Source: Prevotella sp. (GTDB lineage Bacteria > Bacteroidota > Bacteroidia > Bacteroidales > Dysgonomonadaceae). Taken from it: a stretch of DNA of 49,592 nucleotides. The position numbers and the translations under genes are program-made. Below the pieces are notes generated by a model. It searched no databases and was not told the origin of the DNA. It saw only the letters and a program-made list of their open reading frames with translations. Where the stretch lies: NCBI GenBank assembly GCA_031285625.1, contig JAITVV010000052.1, positions 1-49,592 on the forward strand, given 5' to 3'. Positions within the stretch are counted from its first letter, which is position 1, and each line of letters starts with the position of its first letter. Shown piece after piece: positions 8,258 to 16,165 of the stretch.

Positions 8258-8817
8258 ATCAATTCTTTTCTGGCTCTGTTTGTCACCTCTTTTATAAAAT
8301 CACTTTTTGCCTGAGTATAACCATCTCTGTCATGCTTATATATTTCCTGTAATTTTAGCTTCAGCATACCATATTCTCTTGCTACATCAGGATGAGTTAA
8401 TAAATAATCCCTGAAATATAATTCATCCCAATCACCGGAATACCTGACATGAAGATGATATACCCTCTCTTCAAATCCCTGAGGAGTATAGCCTTTCATA
8501 TACATCATATGAGGTGCCGGTTTTGAAGGCTGAAAGCTATAAATATATCTCATATACCCCAATACATCTATCAAATTACTTATATCAGTATTATCTTTAA
8601 TCTCCAACAGAATATCTATTGTAGGCTTAGCCAAGAGGTTAGGTATAGCTGTACTTCCGATATGATTTATCCTTATAATATCCCCTTTCAATGCATCCTG
8701 CAGATTTATATACTCTTCAGCGTAATAGTTTTTCCAACAATCTTTGTGTTCGCTGATAATTATTGGAAATAATTGCCAGAGTTCTTCATTACTCATTTCA
8801 CTTAGCGATTTATCCAT
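8254..8817 (-). CDS. GrpB family protein (UPF0157, nucleotidyltransferase-like)
   Basis: The UPF0157/GrpB family has a nucleotidyltransferase-like fold and no settled function. It should not be confused with GrpE. Family blocks are present: INHIGSTAIPNLLAKPTIDILLEI (about residues 53-76), where the GST and the later acidic residues mimic the nucleotidyltransferase active site, then the HLHVRY and RDYL blocks. The ATG at 8817 gives 187 residues; a GTG at 8823 would add two. Its stop codon overlaps the stop codon of the ABC ATPase gene, so the genes are convergent with no room for a terminator. The promoter candidate is at 8882-8889. Confidence 0.85.
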   Translation of the reverse strand: MDKSLSEMSNEELWQLFPIIISEHKDCWKNYYAEEYINLQDALKGDIIRINHIGSTAIPNLLAKPTIDILLEIKDNTDISNLIDVLGYMRYIYSFQPSKPAPHMMYMKGYTPQGFEERVYHLHVRYSGDWDELYFRDYLLTHPDVAREYGMLKLKLQEIYKHDRDGYTQAKSDFIKEVTNRARKELI

Positions 8818-8881
8818 ATACACTGATTAAGAGTTAGAAACAACATTCCAGAATAAATTTACCTATTATTTAATAATATAT

Positions 8882-8889
8882 CAAAAATA
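8882..8889 (-). promoter_or_regulatory. Bacteroidota -7 promoter element for the GrpB-family gene
   Basis: TATTTTTG on the minus strand, 65 bases before the ATG at 8817, matches TAnnTTTG. Confidence 0.45.
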
Positions 8890-8918
8890 AAGACGTTTGT
8901 TAATTCAATGATATGTAT

Positions 8919-8926
8919 TATTTTTG
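8919..8926 (+). promoter_or_regulatory. Bacteroidota -7 promoter element for the small lipoprotein
   Basis: TATTTTTG on the plus strand, 74 bases before the ATG at 9000, matches TAnnTTTG. It diverges from the element at 8882-8889. Confidence 0.5.
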
Positions 8927-8999
8927 ACTATCTTTATTTACAATTACACGAACTAATCGTCTACTCAAACGTTTATTAAATATTAAAAACGATTATATT

Positions 9000-9269
9000 A
9001 TGAAGAAATTATTTTTCGCTTTATTTCTTGCAGTAACTCTTGCTGCATGCGGTGCATTTGGTCCTGTATATAATACTCAACTGAAACAAGTAGAGCTAGG
9101 AATGACTCAGCGCGAAATTGTAACCTTAATGGGGGATAAATACAATGTTGTAGATCAAAGAAATAATGGGGACCAAACTCTTGAATATGTTGACAAATAT
9201 AAAAACCACTGGTTCTTTGTTTTTGTTAATGGACAGTTGAATAAATGGTATAAAGAAACAGAAAATTAA
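9000..9269 (+). CDS. Small SmpA/BamE-like lipoprotein
   Basis: The 89-residue product has a clear lipoprotein signal (FFALFLAVTLAAC, Cys 17). The mature part follows the SmpA/OmlA (BamE) pattern: VELGMTQREIVTLMGDKYN, in which a short helix and the 'GM(T/S)..EV...LG.P' style block precede strands, ending in LEYVDKY and WFFVFVNGQL. Full BamE is about 113 residues and takes part in outer-membrane protein assembly. This is a single minimal domain and its role is not known. It is monocistronic, with a strong terminator 19 bases downstream. Confidence 0.75.
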   Translation: MKKLFFALFLAVTLAACGAFGPVYNTQLKQVELGMTQREIVTLMGDKYNVVDQRNNGDQTLEYVDKYKNHWFFVFVNGQLNKWYKETEN

Positions 9270-9288
9270 AACATACAGATATTATAAA

Positions 9289-9318
9289 AAAGAACAACTT
9301 ATGGTTGTTCTTTTTTTA
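9289..9318. terminator. Intrinsic terminator between convergent genes
   Basis: The stem AAAGAACAAC / GTTGTTCTTT (9289-9298 and 9304-9313, 5-base loop) is followed by a run of T. The A-rich other side makes it usable for the convergent endonuclease V-like gene as well, whose stop is at 9316. Confidence 0.85.
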
Positions 9319-9819
9319 TTTCTCTTTGGTTAACGTATCCAGTAATTTTAGCAAATCAGGAAATCTGAACTTTCCTGACATATTTTTTACATTTTCTGCA
9401 GCTTCATCAATATCTGTTCCAATGGCAGTTACATAAAGAGGTTTTTGGCTTGCGCCCCTAAATACTGCTCTTTTATTTTTCTCTATCTGGGCAAAATTAC
9501 TCTTAGCCACACCAATGATAGGATATTGGGCATTCAGGCTTTCATATAGATGTCCGCCCAGCCCCAATTTGTTATTATCATCCAGTACGACAAATCCATC
9601 GACTATAATAGCTTCCAGATTTTCTAACTGAATAGTCTTTAACAAGCTTAAGATACATGGCATCTCACGCCTGAAAAACTCTCCCGGAACATATTCTGCA
9701 ACACCTTCAAGTACCTCGGTATATGTTTCAGATGGTTCGTTATCTGTCCAGTTATTGAACTGAATACAAACTGTTTTGGCCTTATTATCATAATAATAGG
9801 TATCGAATGCTAAAAACAT
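9316..9819 (-). CDS. Endonuclease V-like protein (divergent)
   Basis: Endonuclease V cuts DNA or RNA next to inosine. The 167-residue translation keeps the family landmarks in order: the catalytic Asp in LAFDTYYYD (Asp 6, usually DVSY), YVPGEFFRREMPCIL (usually Y.PG.L..RE.P, with the metal-ligand Glu), IIVDGFVVLD (usually DG.G) and GLGGHLYE (usually GLASHLG), then IGVAKS. It is shorter than typical Nfi (about 220) and lacks parts of the middle, so activity is not certain. It lies 38 bases after rarA on the same strand with no promoter visible between, suggesting a rarA operon devoted to replication repair. Confidence 0.75.
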   Translation of the reverse strand: MFLAFDTYYYDNKAKTVCIQFNNWTDNEPSETYTEVLEGVAEYVPGEFFRREMPCILSLLKTIQLENLEAIIVDGFVVLDDNNKLGLGGHLYESLNAQYPIIGVAKSNFAQIEKNKRAVFRGASQKPLYVTAIGTDIDEAAENVKNMSGKFRFPDLLKLLDTLTKEK

Positions 9820-9857
9820 AATTATTTAGTTAAGTGAATAATAATAGATATGAAACT

Positions 9858-11126
9858 TCAATACCTATCCTTCCACAGCTTTTTCATCCATTCCACAATC
9901 TTATTCTCGGAGGCATTTTGTTGTGGTTTCCAAAATTGGCGCCCTTTTATTTCCTTTGGTACATAATCTTGCTGAACGAAGTTATTTTCGAAACTATGGG
10001 CATATTTATAATCCTTTCCATAATTCAGTTCTTTCATCAACTTTGTAGGAGCGTTACGCAGATGTAATGGAACAGGCAGGTTCCCAGTCTCATTCACTAA
10101 GGCAATAGCTTCATCGATAGACATGTATGCCGAATTACTTTTAGGTGAGGTAGCCAGATAAACTGTTGCCTCAGCCAATACAATTCGTCCCTCGGGCCAG
10201 CCTATTTTCTGTAATGTATCAAAACAAGCATTTGCCAGCAATAATGCATTCGGATTTGCCAATCCAATATCCTCTGCTGCAGAAATAACTAAACGACGGG
10301 CTATAAATTTAGGATCTTCTCCTCCCGCAACCATACGTGCAAGCCAATAAATAGCCGCATCCGGATCACTACCGCGGATAGACTTAATAAAAGCAGAAAT
10401 AATGTCATAGTGCATCTCACCGCCTTTGTCATATGCTGCTGGATTTTCCTGTAAACGCTCTGTTACCAGCCTATCAGTAATTACTATTTTATCACCGGTT
10501 TCTGAAGAGATGACCAAGTCAAGTATATTCAGCAATTTACGTGCATCACCTCCCGAAAAACGAAGAAGGGCATCAGTTTCTTTTAATTCAATATCCAGCT
10601 CTTTCAGTATTACATCCTGGGTAATGGCTCTGTGTGCCAGTTCCTCCAGGTCCTTTTTATCCAAGGATTGCAACACGTATACCTGACAACGTGACAACAA
10701 TGGGCGTATTACTTCGAACGAAGGATTTTCTGTTGTAGCCCCTATCAATGTTATTACACCTGTTTCAACCGCACCCAATAGTGAATCCTGCTGGGATTTT
10801 GAGAAACGATGAATTTCATCAATAAATAAGATAGGGCTTTTTGTATTGAAAAACTGATTTCTCTTAGCCTGTTCTATTACTTCGCGCACATCTTTCACTC
10901 CCGAGTTTATTGCACTCAATGTATAAAATGGAGTATCCAGTGTATTAGCAATGATCTGAGCCAATGTAGTTTTACCTACGCCGGGTGGTCCCCATAAGAG
11001 AAAAGAGGGTACTCTCCCCGACTCTATCATTTTGCGAAGAATAGCTCCTTCCCCTACTAAATGTTTTTGTCCGATATATTCATCCAGACTTTGTGGACGT
11101 AACCGTTCTGCTAATGGCTGGCTCAT
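9858..11126 (-). CDS. rarA: Replication-associated recombination protein RarA (MgsA)
   Basis: RarA is a clamp-loader-like AAA+ ATPase that acts at stalled replication forks and on single-stranded DNA ends. The N-terminus begins PLAERLRPQSLDEYIGQKHL, followed by Walker A GPPGVGKTT (about residue 47), Walker B ILFIDEIHRF, sensor 1 GATTENPSF and the arginine-finger region LLSRCQVY. The C-terminal tetramerisation part has DPDAAIYWLARM and the block EDIGLANPNAL. The length of 422 residues is typical. The endonuclease V-like gene follows. A minus-strand TAGATTTG at 11186-11193 is the likely promoter element. Confidence 0.95.
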   Translation of the reverse strand: MSQPLAERLRPQSLDEYIGQKHLVGEGAILRKMIESGRVPSFLLWGPPGVGKTTLAQIIANTLDTPFYTLSAINSGVKDVREVIEQAKRNQFFNTKSPILFIDEIHRFSKSQQDSLLGAVETGVITLIGATTENPSFEVIRPLLSRCQVYVLQSLDKKDLEELAHRAITQDVILKELDIELKETDALLRFSGGDARKLLNILDLVISSETGDKIVITDRLVTERLQENPAAYDKGGEMHYDIISAFIKSIRGSDPDAAIYWLARMVAGGEDPKFIARRLVISAAEDIGLANPNALLLANACFDTLQKIGWPEGRIVLAEATVYLATSPKSNSAYMSIDEAIALVNETGNLPVPLHLRNAPTKLMKELNYGKDYKYAHSFENNFVQQDYVPKEIKGRQFWKPQQNASENKIVEWMKKLWKDRY

Positions 11127-11185
11127 AATTTAAGAATACAATTCATCATTAATACTCATGTATCAGGTGTAGCTCTAAATTATTT

Positions 11186-11193
11186 CAAATCTA
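11186..11193 (-). promoter_or_regulatory. Bacteroidota -7 promoter element for rarA
   Basis: TAGATTTG on the minus strand, 60 bases before the rarA start, matches TAnnTTTG. Confidence 0.45.
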
Positions 11194-11275
11194 CAAAAAG
11201 TTTAAATTAATCACAAGTTAATTTATTCGGTTGAAAAAATTGAAAAGAATAATTCATTTAATGGATAAAATAAGC

Positions 11276-11283
11276 TATTTTTG
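11276..11283 (+). promoter_or_regulatory. Bacteroidota -7 promoter element for the HTH paralogue pair
   Basis: TATTTTTG, 60 bases before the ATG at 11343, matches TAnnTTTG. No comparable element is seen in the 86 bases between the two paralogues, so they are probably co-transcribed. Confidence 0.5.
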
Positions 11284-11342
11284 TTTTTACACAAGGAAAT
11301 TAAAACAAAGACAATAACGATTTACCAGAACACTTCGCATTT

Positions 11343-12308
11343 ATGAATGCTGATACGCTTAATAAAAGCCTATTAGAAAATATTAAGCTAAAGCTACCTA
11401 AAGGGGTAACAATGGCTCAGGTATTGATGGACACTTTATCTATCAGTAAAGAAGCTACCTACCGCCGATTGAGAGAAGAAGTACCTTTATCTTTATATGA
11501 AGCTGCAGTACTTACCAAAAAGTTAAATATCTCTTTAAATCCAATTATAGAAACAACGCTCTCTGAAAACTCTATGTTCGAGTTAAAAGCTCAGCATTTC
11601 TATAATTTACGAAATCTGGATTATAAGATGCTCTATGAGTATCTCGACACTTTGGTATATGCTGCCGGTGAACCACATTCTGAGCAGGTTTTCACATCAA
11701 ATGTTTTTCCTCAGTTTCCATCTCATAAATATTACATGCTGGCTAAATACAACTCCTTTAGATGGTTGTATATAAATCAAAGCCCGAGTAACACAATGAA
11801 ATCATTCCATGAAATGGAATATCCTGACGAATTATTTAAAGTCAGTGCAGAAATTGTGGATGCAACTATGGATATCAAAAGTACCTGTTATATATGGGAT
11901 AGTATGATATTCTATTATATAGTAAAAGAAATTAACTATTTCTCTAATATACAGTTAATTAATAAAGAAGATGTACTAAAACTAAAAGAGGAATTATTTG
12001 CTTTATTAAAATTTATAGAGGATATTGCAATAACGGGCAGATTTCCAAATGGAAACAAAATACAAATTTATATCTCCAACTTTAATTCAGATACTTCATA
12101 TTGTTATCTGGATACAGATAATCTGCATATAAGCATGATAGGCGCCTTTGCTCCTAATTATGCTGTAGCTATGGATCAGAATACATTATTGAGAATAAAG
12201 AATAGAATACAATCCTTAAAAAGGATTTCAAATTTAATATCCGAAAGTGGAGAGATGCAAAGAATACAATTTCTTAAAGAGCAACGAAAAATGGTAGAAA
12301 CACTATAA
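11343..12308 (+). CDS. Putative HTH transcriptional regulator, tandem paralogue 1
   Basis: I do not recognise a named family. The N-terminal 70 residues look like a helix-turn-helix domain of Cro/XRE-like type: MAQVLMDTLSISKEATYRRL, in which the second half resembles a recognition helix, then a helix pair EVPLSLYEAAVLTKKLNIS. The remaining 250 residues are mostly alpha-helical and rich in aromatic residues, with the block NVFPQFPSHKYY and a C-terminal block LISESGEMQRIQFLKEQRK. The paralogue downstream has the same length (321) and the same blocks. No signal peptide or membrane segment is seen. The ligand and targets are unknown. Confidence 0.6.
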   Translation: MNADTLNKSLLENIKLKLPKGVTMAQVLMDTLSISKEATYRRLREEVPLSLYEAAVLTKKLNISLNPIIETTLSENSMFELKAQHFYNLRNLDYKMLYEYLDTLVYAAGEPHSEQVFTSNVFPQFPSHKYYMLAKYNSFRWLYINQSPSNTMKSFHEMEYPDELFKVSAEIVDATMDIKSTCYIWDSMIFYYIVKEINYFSNIQLINKEDVLKLKEELFALLKFIEDIAITGRFPNGNKIQIYISNFNSDTSYCYLDTDNLHISMIGAFAPNYAVAMDQNTLLRIKNRIQSLKRISNLISESGEMQRIQFLKEQRKMVETL

Positions 12309-12394
12309 AGTGGATCAATATTCATTAAAAAGAGGAAATTAATAACAGTAACCAAAACCATTCCTTTAATTAAGGAGGACTACACCAGAATGAG

Positions 12395-13360
12395 ATGAAT
12401 ACTGATTTATCTAATATAAATTTATTAAAGGCTATTAAGCAAAACTTACCTGCAGGTATGACACCAGTAGACCTGCTTATGGATATATTGGGCATTGGTA
12501 AAGAAGCAGCCTACAGAAGAGTAAGAGGAGACGTTCCCTTTACATTGAGGGAAACGGCCCTTATTGCAGAAAGACTGAAATTATCATTAGACTGCATAGC
12601 AAATATAAACCCTGGCAGGATTTTATTTGAATTAAGGCCCCAGAAATTCTATTTTGAAGAAGAATCTGTTGAAGAATACAAACCATTACTGGCTTTTCTG
12701 GACTCATTACAGATAATTACAAAACAACCCTATTCGGAATTTACTTTCTCATGCAATACATTTCCTCAATTTCCAGGGCATATGTTTTACCAACTATTCA
12801 AATATTCTACTTTCAAATACATGTATGAGAATGAGAATGCACAATCAATAAAACCTTTCAATGAAATAAATGTCCCTGAAAAATTCTTTAAGCTCAATCA
12901 GGATATTATCTTAGAAACAATGAACTTAAAAGAAACTACTTATTTGTTCTACATTAGGTTCTTAGAAAACATAGTGAATGAATTAAAATATTTTTCAAGC
13001 ATACAGTTGATTGATAAAGAAGATATTGAACTTATCAAAAATGATCTGCATAATCTCATCGACCATATAGAGGAACTAACTGTAAATGGAAAATTCAAAA
13101 CGGGAAATAAAGCAAACATATATATATCAAATGTAAGATTCGATGTGTCCTATTCTTTTATACATGCTAACGATTATATATTAAGTATGATCGGAGCATT
13201 TACAGTAAACCATCTGACTGCATCAGACGAAACATCATTACACAAAATAAAGAACAGAATACAAGCTTTGAAAAGAGTTTCTGACCTAATATCTGAAAGT
13301 GGAGAGATGAAAAGAATTCAGTTTATAAGTGAACAAAGAAGATTGATTAACACCCTTTAA
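12395..13360 (+). CDS. Putative HTH transcriptional regulator, tandem paralogue 2
   Basis: This is a clear duplicate of the preceding gene, with identical length (321). Shared blocks include PVDLLMDILGIGKEAAYRRV near residue 25, NTFPQFPGHMFYQLFKY, the helical middle with SSIQLIDKEDIE, and the end LISESGEMKRIQFISEQRR. By eye the two are roughly half identical, so the duplication is old. A purine-rich AAGGAGG at 12372-12378 precedes the start by an unusually long 16 bases. A three-codon frame ATG-AGA-TGA at 12390-12398 overlaps the start and could affect initiation. A sigma-54-like promoter for dnaK follows the gene. Confidence 0.6.
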   Translation: MNTDLSNINLLKAIKQNLPAGMTPVDLLMDILGIGKEAAYRRVRGDVPFTLRETALIAERLKLSLDCIANINPGRILFELRPQKFYFEEESVEEYKPLLAFLDSLQIITKQPYSEFTFSCNTFPQFPGHMFYQLFKYSTFKYMYENENAQSIKPFNEINVPEKFFKLNQDIILETMNLKETTYLFYIRFLENIVNELKYFSSIQLIDKEDIELIKNDLHNLIDHIEELTVNGKFKTGNKANIYISNVRFDVSYSFIHANDYILSMIGAFTVNHLTASDETSLHKIKNRIQALKRVSDLISESGEMKRIQFISEQRRLINTL

Positions 13361-13421
13361 TTACCCTTCCAGAAACAAATCCAAAACTTTTATAGCCTAC
13401 ATTTATTTTCAAAATAAATTC

Positions 13422-13482
13422 TGACAAATCGTCATATTTTGTCATTTCTTATAAAATTATCCATTTTGGCACAACTTTTGAA
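13422..13482 (+). promoter_or_regulatory. Possible sigma-54-type promoter with upstream inverted repeat (dnaK)
   Basis: TGACAAA at 13422-13428 and TTTGTCA at 13438-13444 form an inverted repeat, with a further GTCA half-site at 13431-13434. Twenty-two bases on is TGGCACAACTTTTGAA (13467-13482), which fits the sigma-54 pattern TGGCAC-N5-TTGCW with GG and G ten bases apart. The -12 element is GA instead of GC, so the match is imperfect. No TAnnTTTG element is in this gap, which supports a special promoter for this stress gene. The leader would be about 65 bases. Confidence 0.45.
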
Positions 13483-13555
13483 TATTAGCTTATGTCGTTG
13501 AAAAACGAGAAAATATAAGTAACTAAAAACAATAATAAATAAAATATAAATTAAA

Positions 13556-15463
13556 ATGGGAAAAATTATAGGAATTGACTTAGGTACCACAAACTCTTGT
13601 GTTGCCGTGTTGGAAGGTAACGAACCAATCGTTATCGCTAACAATGAAGGAAAAAGAACAACTCCTTCTGTAGTTGCATTTATTGAAGGAAACGAACGTA
13701 AAGTAGGTGATCCTGCAAAGCGTCAGGCTATCACAAATCCTGAAAAAACGATATACTCTATAAAGAGATTTATGGGAGAAACATGGGATCAGGTGCAAAC
13801 CGAGGTTAACCGTGTTCCATACAAAGTAGTAAAAGGTGATAACAATACTCCACGTGTAGATATCGACGGACGTCTTTATACTCCGCAGGAAATTTCTGCA
13901 ATGGTACTTCAAAAGATGAAAAAAACTGCTGAAGACTATTTAGGTCAGGAAGTAACTGATGCTGTAATCACAGTACCTGCTTATTTTAGCGACTCCCAAC
14001 GTCAGGCAACTAAAGAAGCCGGAGAAATTGCAGGGTTGAAAGTTCAACGTATTGTAAATGAACCTACTGCTGCAGCCTTAGCTTATGGCTTGGACAAAGC
14101 TCACAAAGATATGAAGATTGCTGTATTCGACCTTGGTGGTGGTACATTCGATATTTCTATACTTGAATTGGGTGACGGTGTATTTGAAGTGAAATCAACA
14201 AATGGTGATACTCATCTGGGTGGTGACGACTTCGACCAGGTTATTATAAACTGGCTGGCAGAAGAATTCCAGAAAGAAGAAGGACTCGACCTGCGTAAAG
14301 ATCCGATGGCTCTTCAACGTTTGAAAGAAGCAGCAGAAAAAGCAAAAATAGAACTTTCAAGCACAACTTCTACTGAGATCAACTTACCATATATCATGCC
14401 GGTTAACGGAATACCAAAACACTTGGTAAAAACATTAACCCGTGCTAAATTTGAACAACTAGCCGATACTCTTATCCGCAAATGTATTGATCCATGCCGT
14501 CAATCATTAAGTGATGCAGGTTATTCAGCATCAGATATAGATGAAGTAATTCTGGTTGGTGGATCAACACGTATCCCTGCGATACAGGCTGAAGTTGAAA
14601 AATTCTTTGGAAAAGTTCCTTCTAAAGGCGTGAATCCCGACGAAGTAGTTGCTGTAGGTGCTGCTATACAAGGTGCAGTTTTGACAGGAGAAGTAAAAGA
14701 TGTATTATTACTTGATGTTACTCCGCTATCACTGGGTATAGAAACTATGGGTGGTGTGATGACTAAATTGATTGAGTCTAACACAACTATACCAACCAAA
14801 AAGAGTGAAACATTCTCGACAGCTGCCGACAACCAGCCATCTGTGCAAATTAATGTATTACAAGGCGAACGCCCAATGGCTAGAGATAACAAACAAATCG
14901 GAGTATTCAACCTGGATGGTATCATGCCTGCACGTCGTGGAGAGCCTCAAATCGAAGTAACATTTGATATTGATGCAAATGGCATCTTAAGCGTATCAGC
15001 TAAAGATAAAGCCACTGGTAAAGAACAATCGATCCGTATCGAAGCTTCTTCTGGACTGAGCGATGCTGAAATCCAACGTATGAAAGATGAAGCTGCTGCA
15101 AATGCAGAATCTGATAAGAAAGAAAAAGAAAGAATAGATAAGCTAAATCAGGCTGACTCTGTAATATTCCAGACAGAGAAACAATTGGCTGAGCTTGGAG
15201 ATAAAATTCCTGCTGATAAAAAAGCTCCGATCGAAGGTGCTCTCACTAAATTGAAAGATGCTCATAAAGCTCAGGATATAGCCGGAATTGATGCTACAAT
15301 GGAAGAAGTGAATAACCTGTTCCAAAGTTTAAGCCAGGAGATGTATAATCAGCAACAACAAGCTGGTGCAAATCCTAACCAACAAGCCGGAGGCAATGCG
15401 GGTGGACAATCTAACGGAGGTGACAATGATGTAACTGATGTAGACTTTGAAGAAGTGAAGTAA
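13556..15463 (+). CDS. dnaK: Molecular chaperone DnaK (Hsp70)
   Basis: DnaK binds and releases unfolded polypeptides in an ATP cycle driven by DnaJ and GrpE. The nucleotide-binding domain (1-380) opens with [20 protein letters not shown] and has the phosphate-2 block [15 protein letters not shown] and the adenosine block [13 protein letters not shown]. The linker is [14 protein letters not shown]. The substrate domain has [14 protein letters not shown] and ends in a helical lid, and the Gly/Gln/Asn-rich tail ends in DVDFEEVK, close to the usual EEVD-like bacterial end. The length of 635 is standard. It stands alone: grpE and dnaJ are not nearby. A strong terminator follows. Confidence 0.98.
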   Translation: MGKIIGIDLGTTNSCVAVLEGNEPIVIANNEGKRTTPSVVAFIEGNERKVGDPAKRQAITNPEKTIYSIKRFMGETWDQVQTEVNRVPYKVVKGDNNTPRVDIDGRLYTPQEISAMVLQKMKKTAEDYLGQEVTDAVITVPAYFSDSQRQATKEAGEIAGLKVQRIVNEPTAAALAYGLDKAHKDMKIAVFDLGGGTFDISILELGDGVFEVKSTNGDTHLGGDDFDQVIINWLAEEFQKEEGLDLRKDPMALQRLKEAAEKAKIELSSTTSTEINLPYIMPVNGIPKHLVKTLTRAKFEQLADTLIRKCIDPCRQSLSDAGYSASDIDEVILVGGSTRIPAIQAEVEKFFGKVPSKGVNPDEVVAVGAAIQGAVLTGEVKDVLLLDVTPLSLGIETMGGVMTKLIESNTTIPTKKSETFSTAADNQPSVQINVLQGERPMARDNKQIGVFNLDGIMPARRGEPQIEVTFDIDANGILSVSAKDKATGKEQSIRIEASSGLSDAEIQRMKDEAAANAESDKKEKERIDKLNQADSVIFQTEKQLAELGDKIPADKKAPIEGALTKLKDAHKAQDIAGIDATMEEVNNLFQSLSQEMYNQQQQAGANPNQQAGGNAGGQSNGGDNDVTDVDFEEVK

Positions 15464-15481
15464 ATATTTTAACAATAAGAT

Positions 15482-15514
15482 AAAGGTGATTACTTGAGTA
15501 ATCACCTTTTTTAT
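15482..15514 (+). terminator. Intrinsic terminator of dnaK
   Basis: The stem AAAGGTGATTAC / GTAATCACCTTT (15482-15493 and 15498-15509) has a TTGA loop and is followed by a T-run, 18 bases past the dnaK stop. Confidence 0.9.
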
Positions 15515-15640
15515 TTCGGCCTAGTCCTGTTCCACATTGAGTATCAATTATATTAAAAAAATAAGACTACCTGTAAATAAGTTAATAGAAATTAATTATT
15601 TGTTTCATTTGCAACGTTCACTGTAAATAAAAATATCTAA

Positions 15641-16009
15641 TATATATATATATTCCTCATCGGAAAGTTAGGATGGGTAAACTGTGATATATTTTGGGAT
15701 AGTGTTAATGGGATAACAACTATCAACGGTAATTTCGATAAACTAGCATCTTACTTAGGCTATGAAGGTGATACATTTGTATTAGTATTGGTTCAGATAT
15801 ATACTGCTGAAGACGGTAATACTGTGAAAAGCTACGATACTCTGGGTGTAGAGGGAAAATTGGTAGCCTATTCAGTAAAAGATGGATACTTCTCTTATAA
15901 TGAGAAAGAGATTACAATCACCGAAAACATGTCTATTAATCTTGATCTGAAGGATATTAGCAAAGATGATCTGGAGAAAAAGATAAAAGCATTGGATACT
16001 TATAAATAA
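15641..16009 (+). pseudogene. 5'-truncated gene remnant, C-terminal fragment
   Basis: The frame stays open from just after a TAA at 15638-15640 to the stop at 16007-16009, giving about 122 residues with coding-like composition but no ATG at its head. The only start codon candidates are internal TTG or late ATG codons. The fragment reads GKLGWVNCDIFWDS, then DGNTVKSYDTLGVEGKL and a helical, Lys-rich end. The block LGWVNCD resembles a motif I recall from large secreted proteins of Bacteroidota (usually LGWINCDRF), so this is probably the 3' end of a longer gene whose 5' part is lost. The AT-repeat at 15641-15652 marks the break. A strong terminator still follows at 16026-16057. Confidence 0.55.
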
Positions 16010-16025
16010 GAAGTTAGTTTACAAT

Positions 16026-16057
16026 AAAAAGCCATAGGAAATCTCCTATGGCTTTTT
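16026..16057 (+). terminator. Intrinsic terminator after the gene remnant
   Basis: The stem AAAAAGCCATAGGA / TCCTATGGCTTTTT (16026-16039 and 16044-16057, loop AATC) is perfect over 14 pairs with a T-run. Confidence 0.9.
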
Positions 16058-16142
16058 GTATATATATTCCATCTCTCAATAATGTTAAAAAATTATCCTA
16101 ATAATGTAAGGATATTCTAAAGATAAAGAGTAAATAAAAGTG

Positions 16143-16150
16143 TACTTTTG
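16143..16150 (+). promoter_or_regulatory. Bacteroidota -7 promoter element for prmA
   Basis: TACTTTTG followed by CAC matches TAnnTTTG and ends only 15 bases before the ATG at 16166. The in-frame TTG inside this element (16148) is therefore not the start codon, and the leader would be only about 9 bases long. Confidence 0.6.
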
Positions 16151-16165
16151 CACAAAAATATAATT

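Noticed and set aside
14521-14925. A 134-codon minus frame opposite dnaK
   Set aside because: It is an antisense shadow of a highly conserved gene.
15641-15652. A run of TA repeats before the gene remnant as a microsatellite
   Set aside because: It is only six units and low-complexity; no flanking repeat marks it as an element.
16148-16165. A TTG start for prmA, six codons earlier
   Set aside because: The TTG lies inside the TACTTTTG promoter element, and the ATG at 16166 fits the family.
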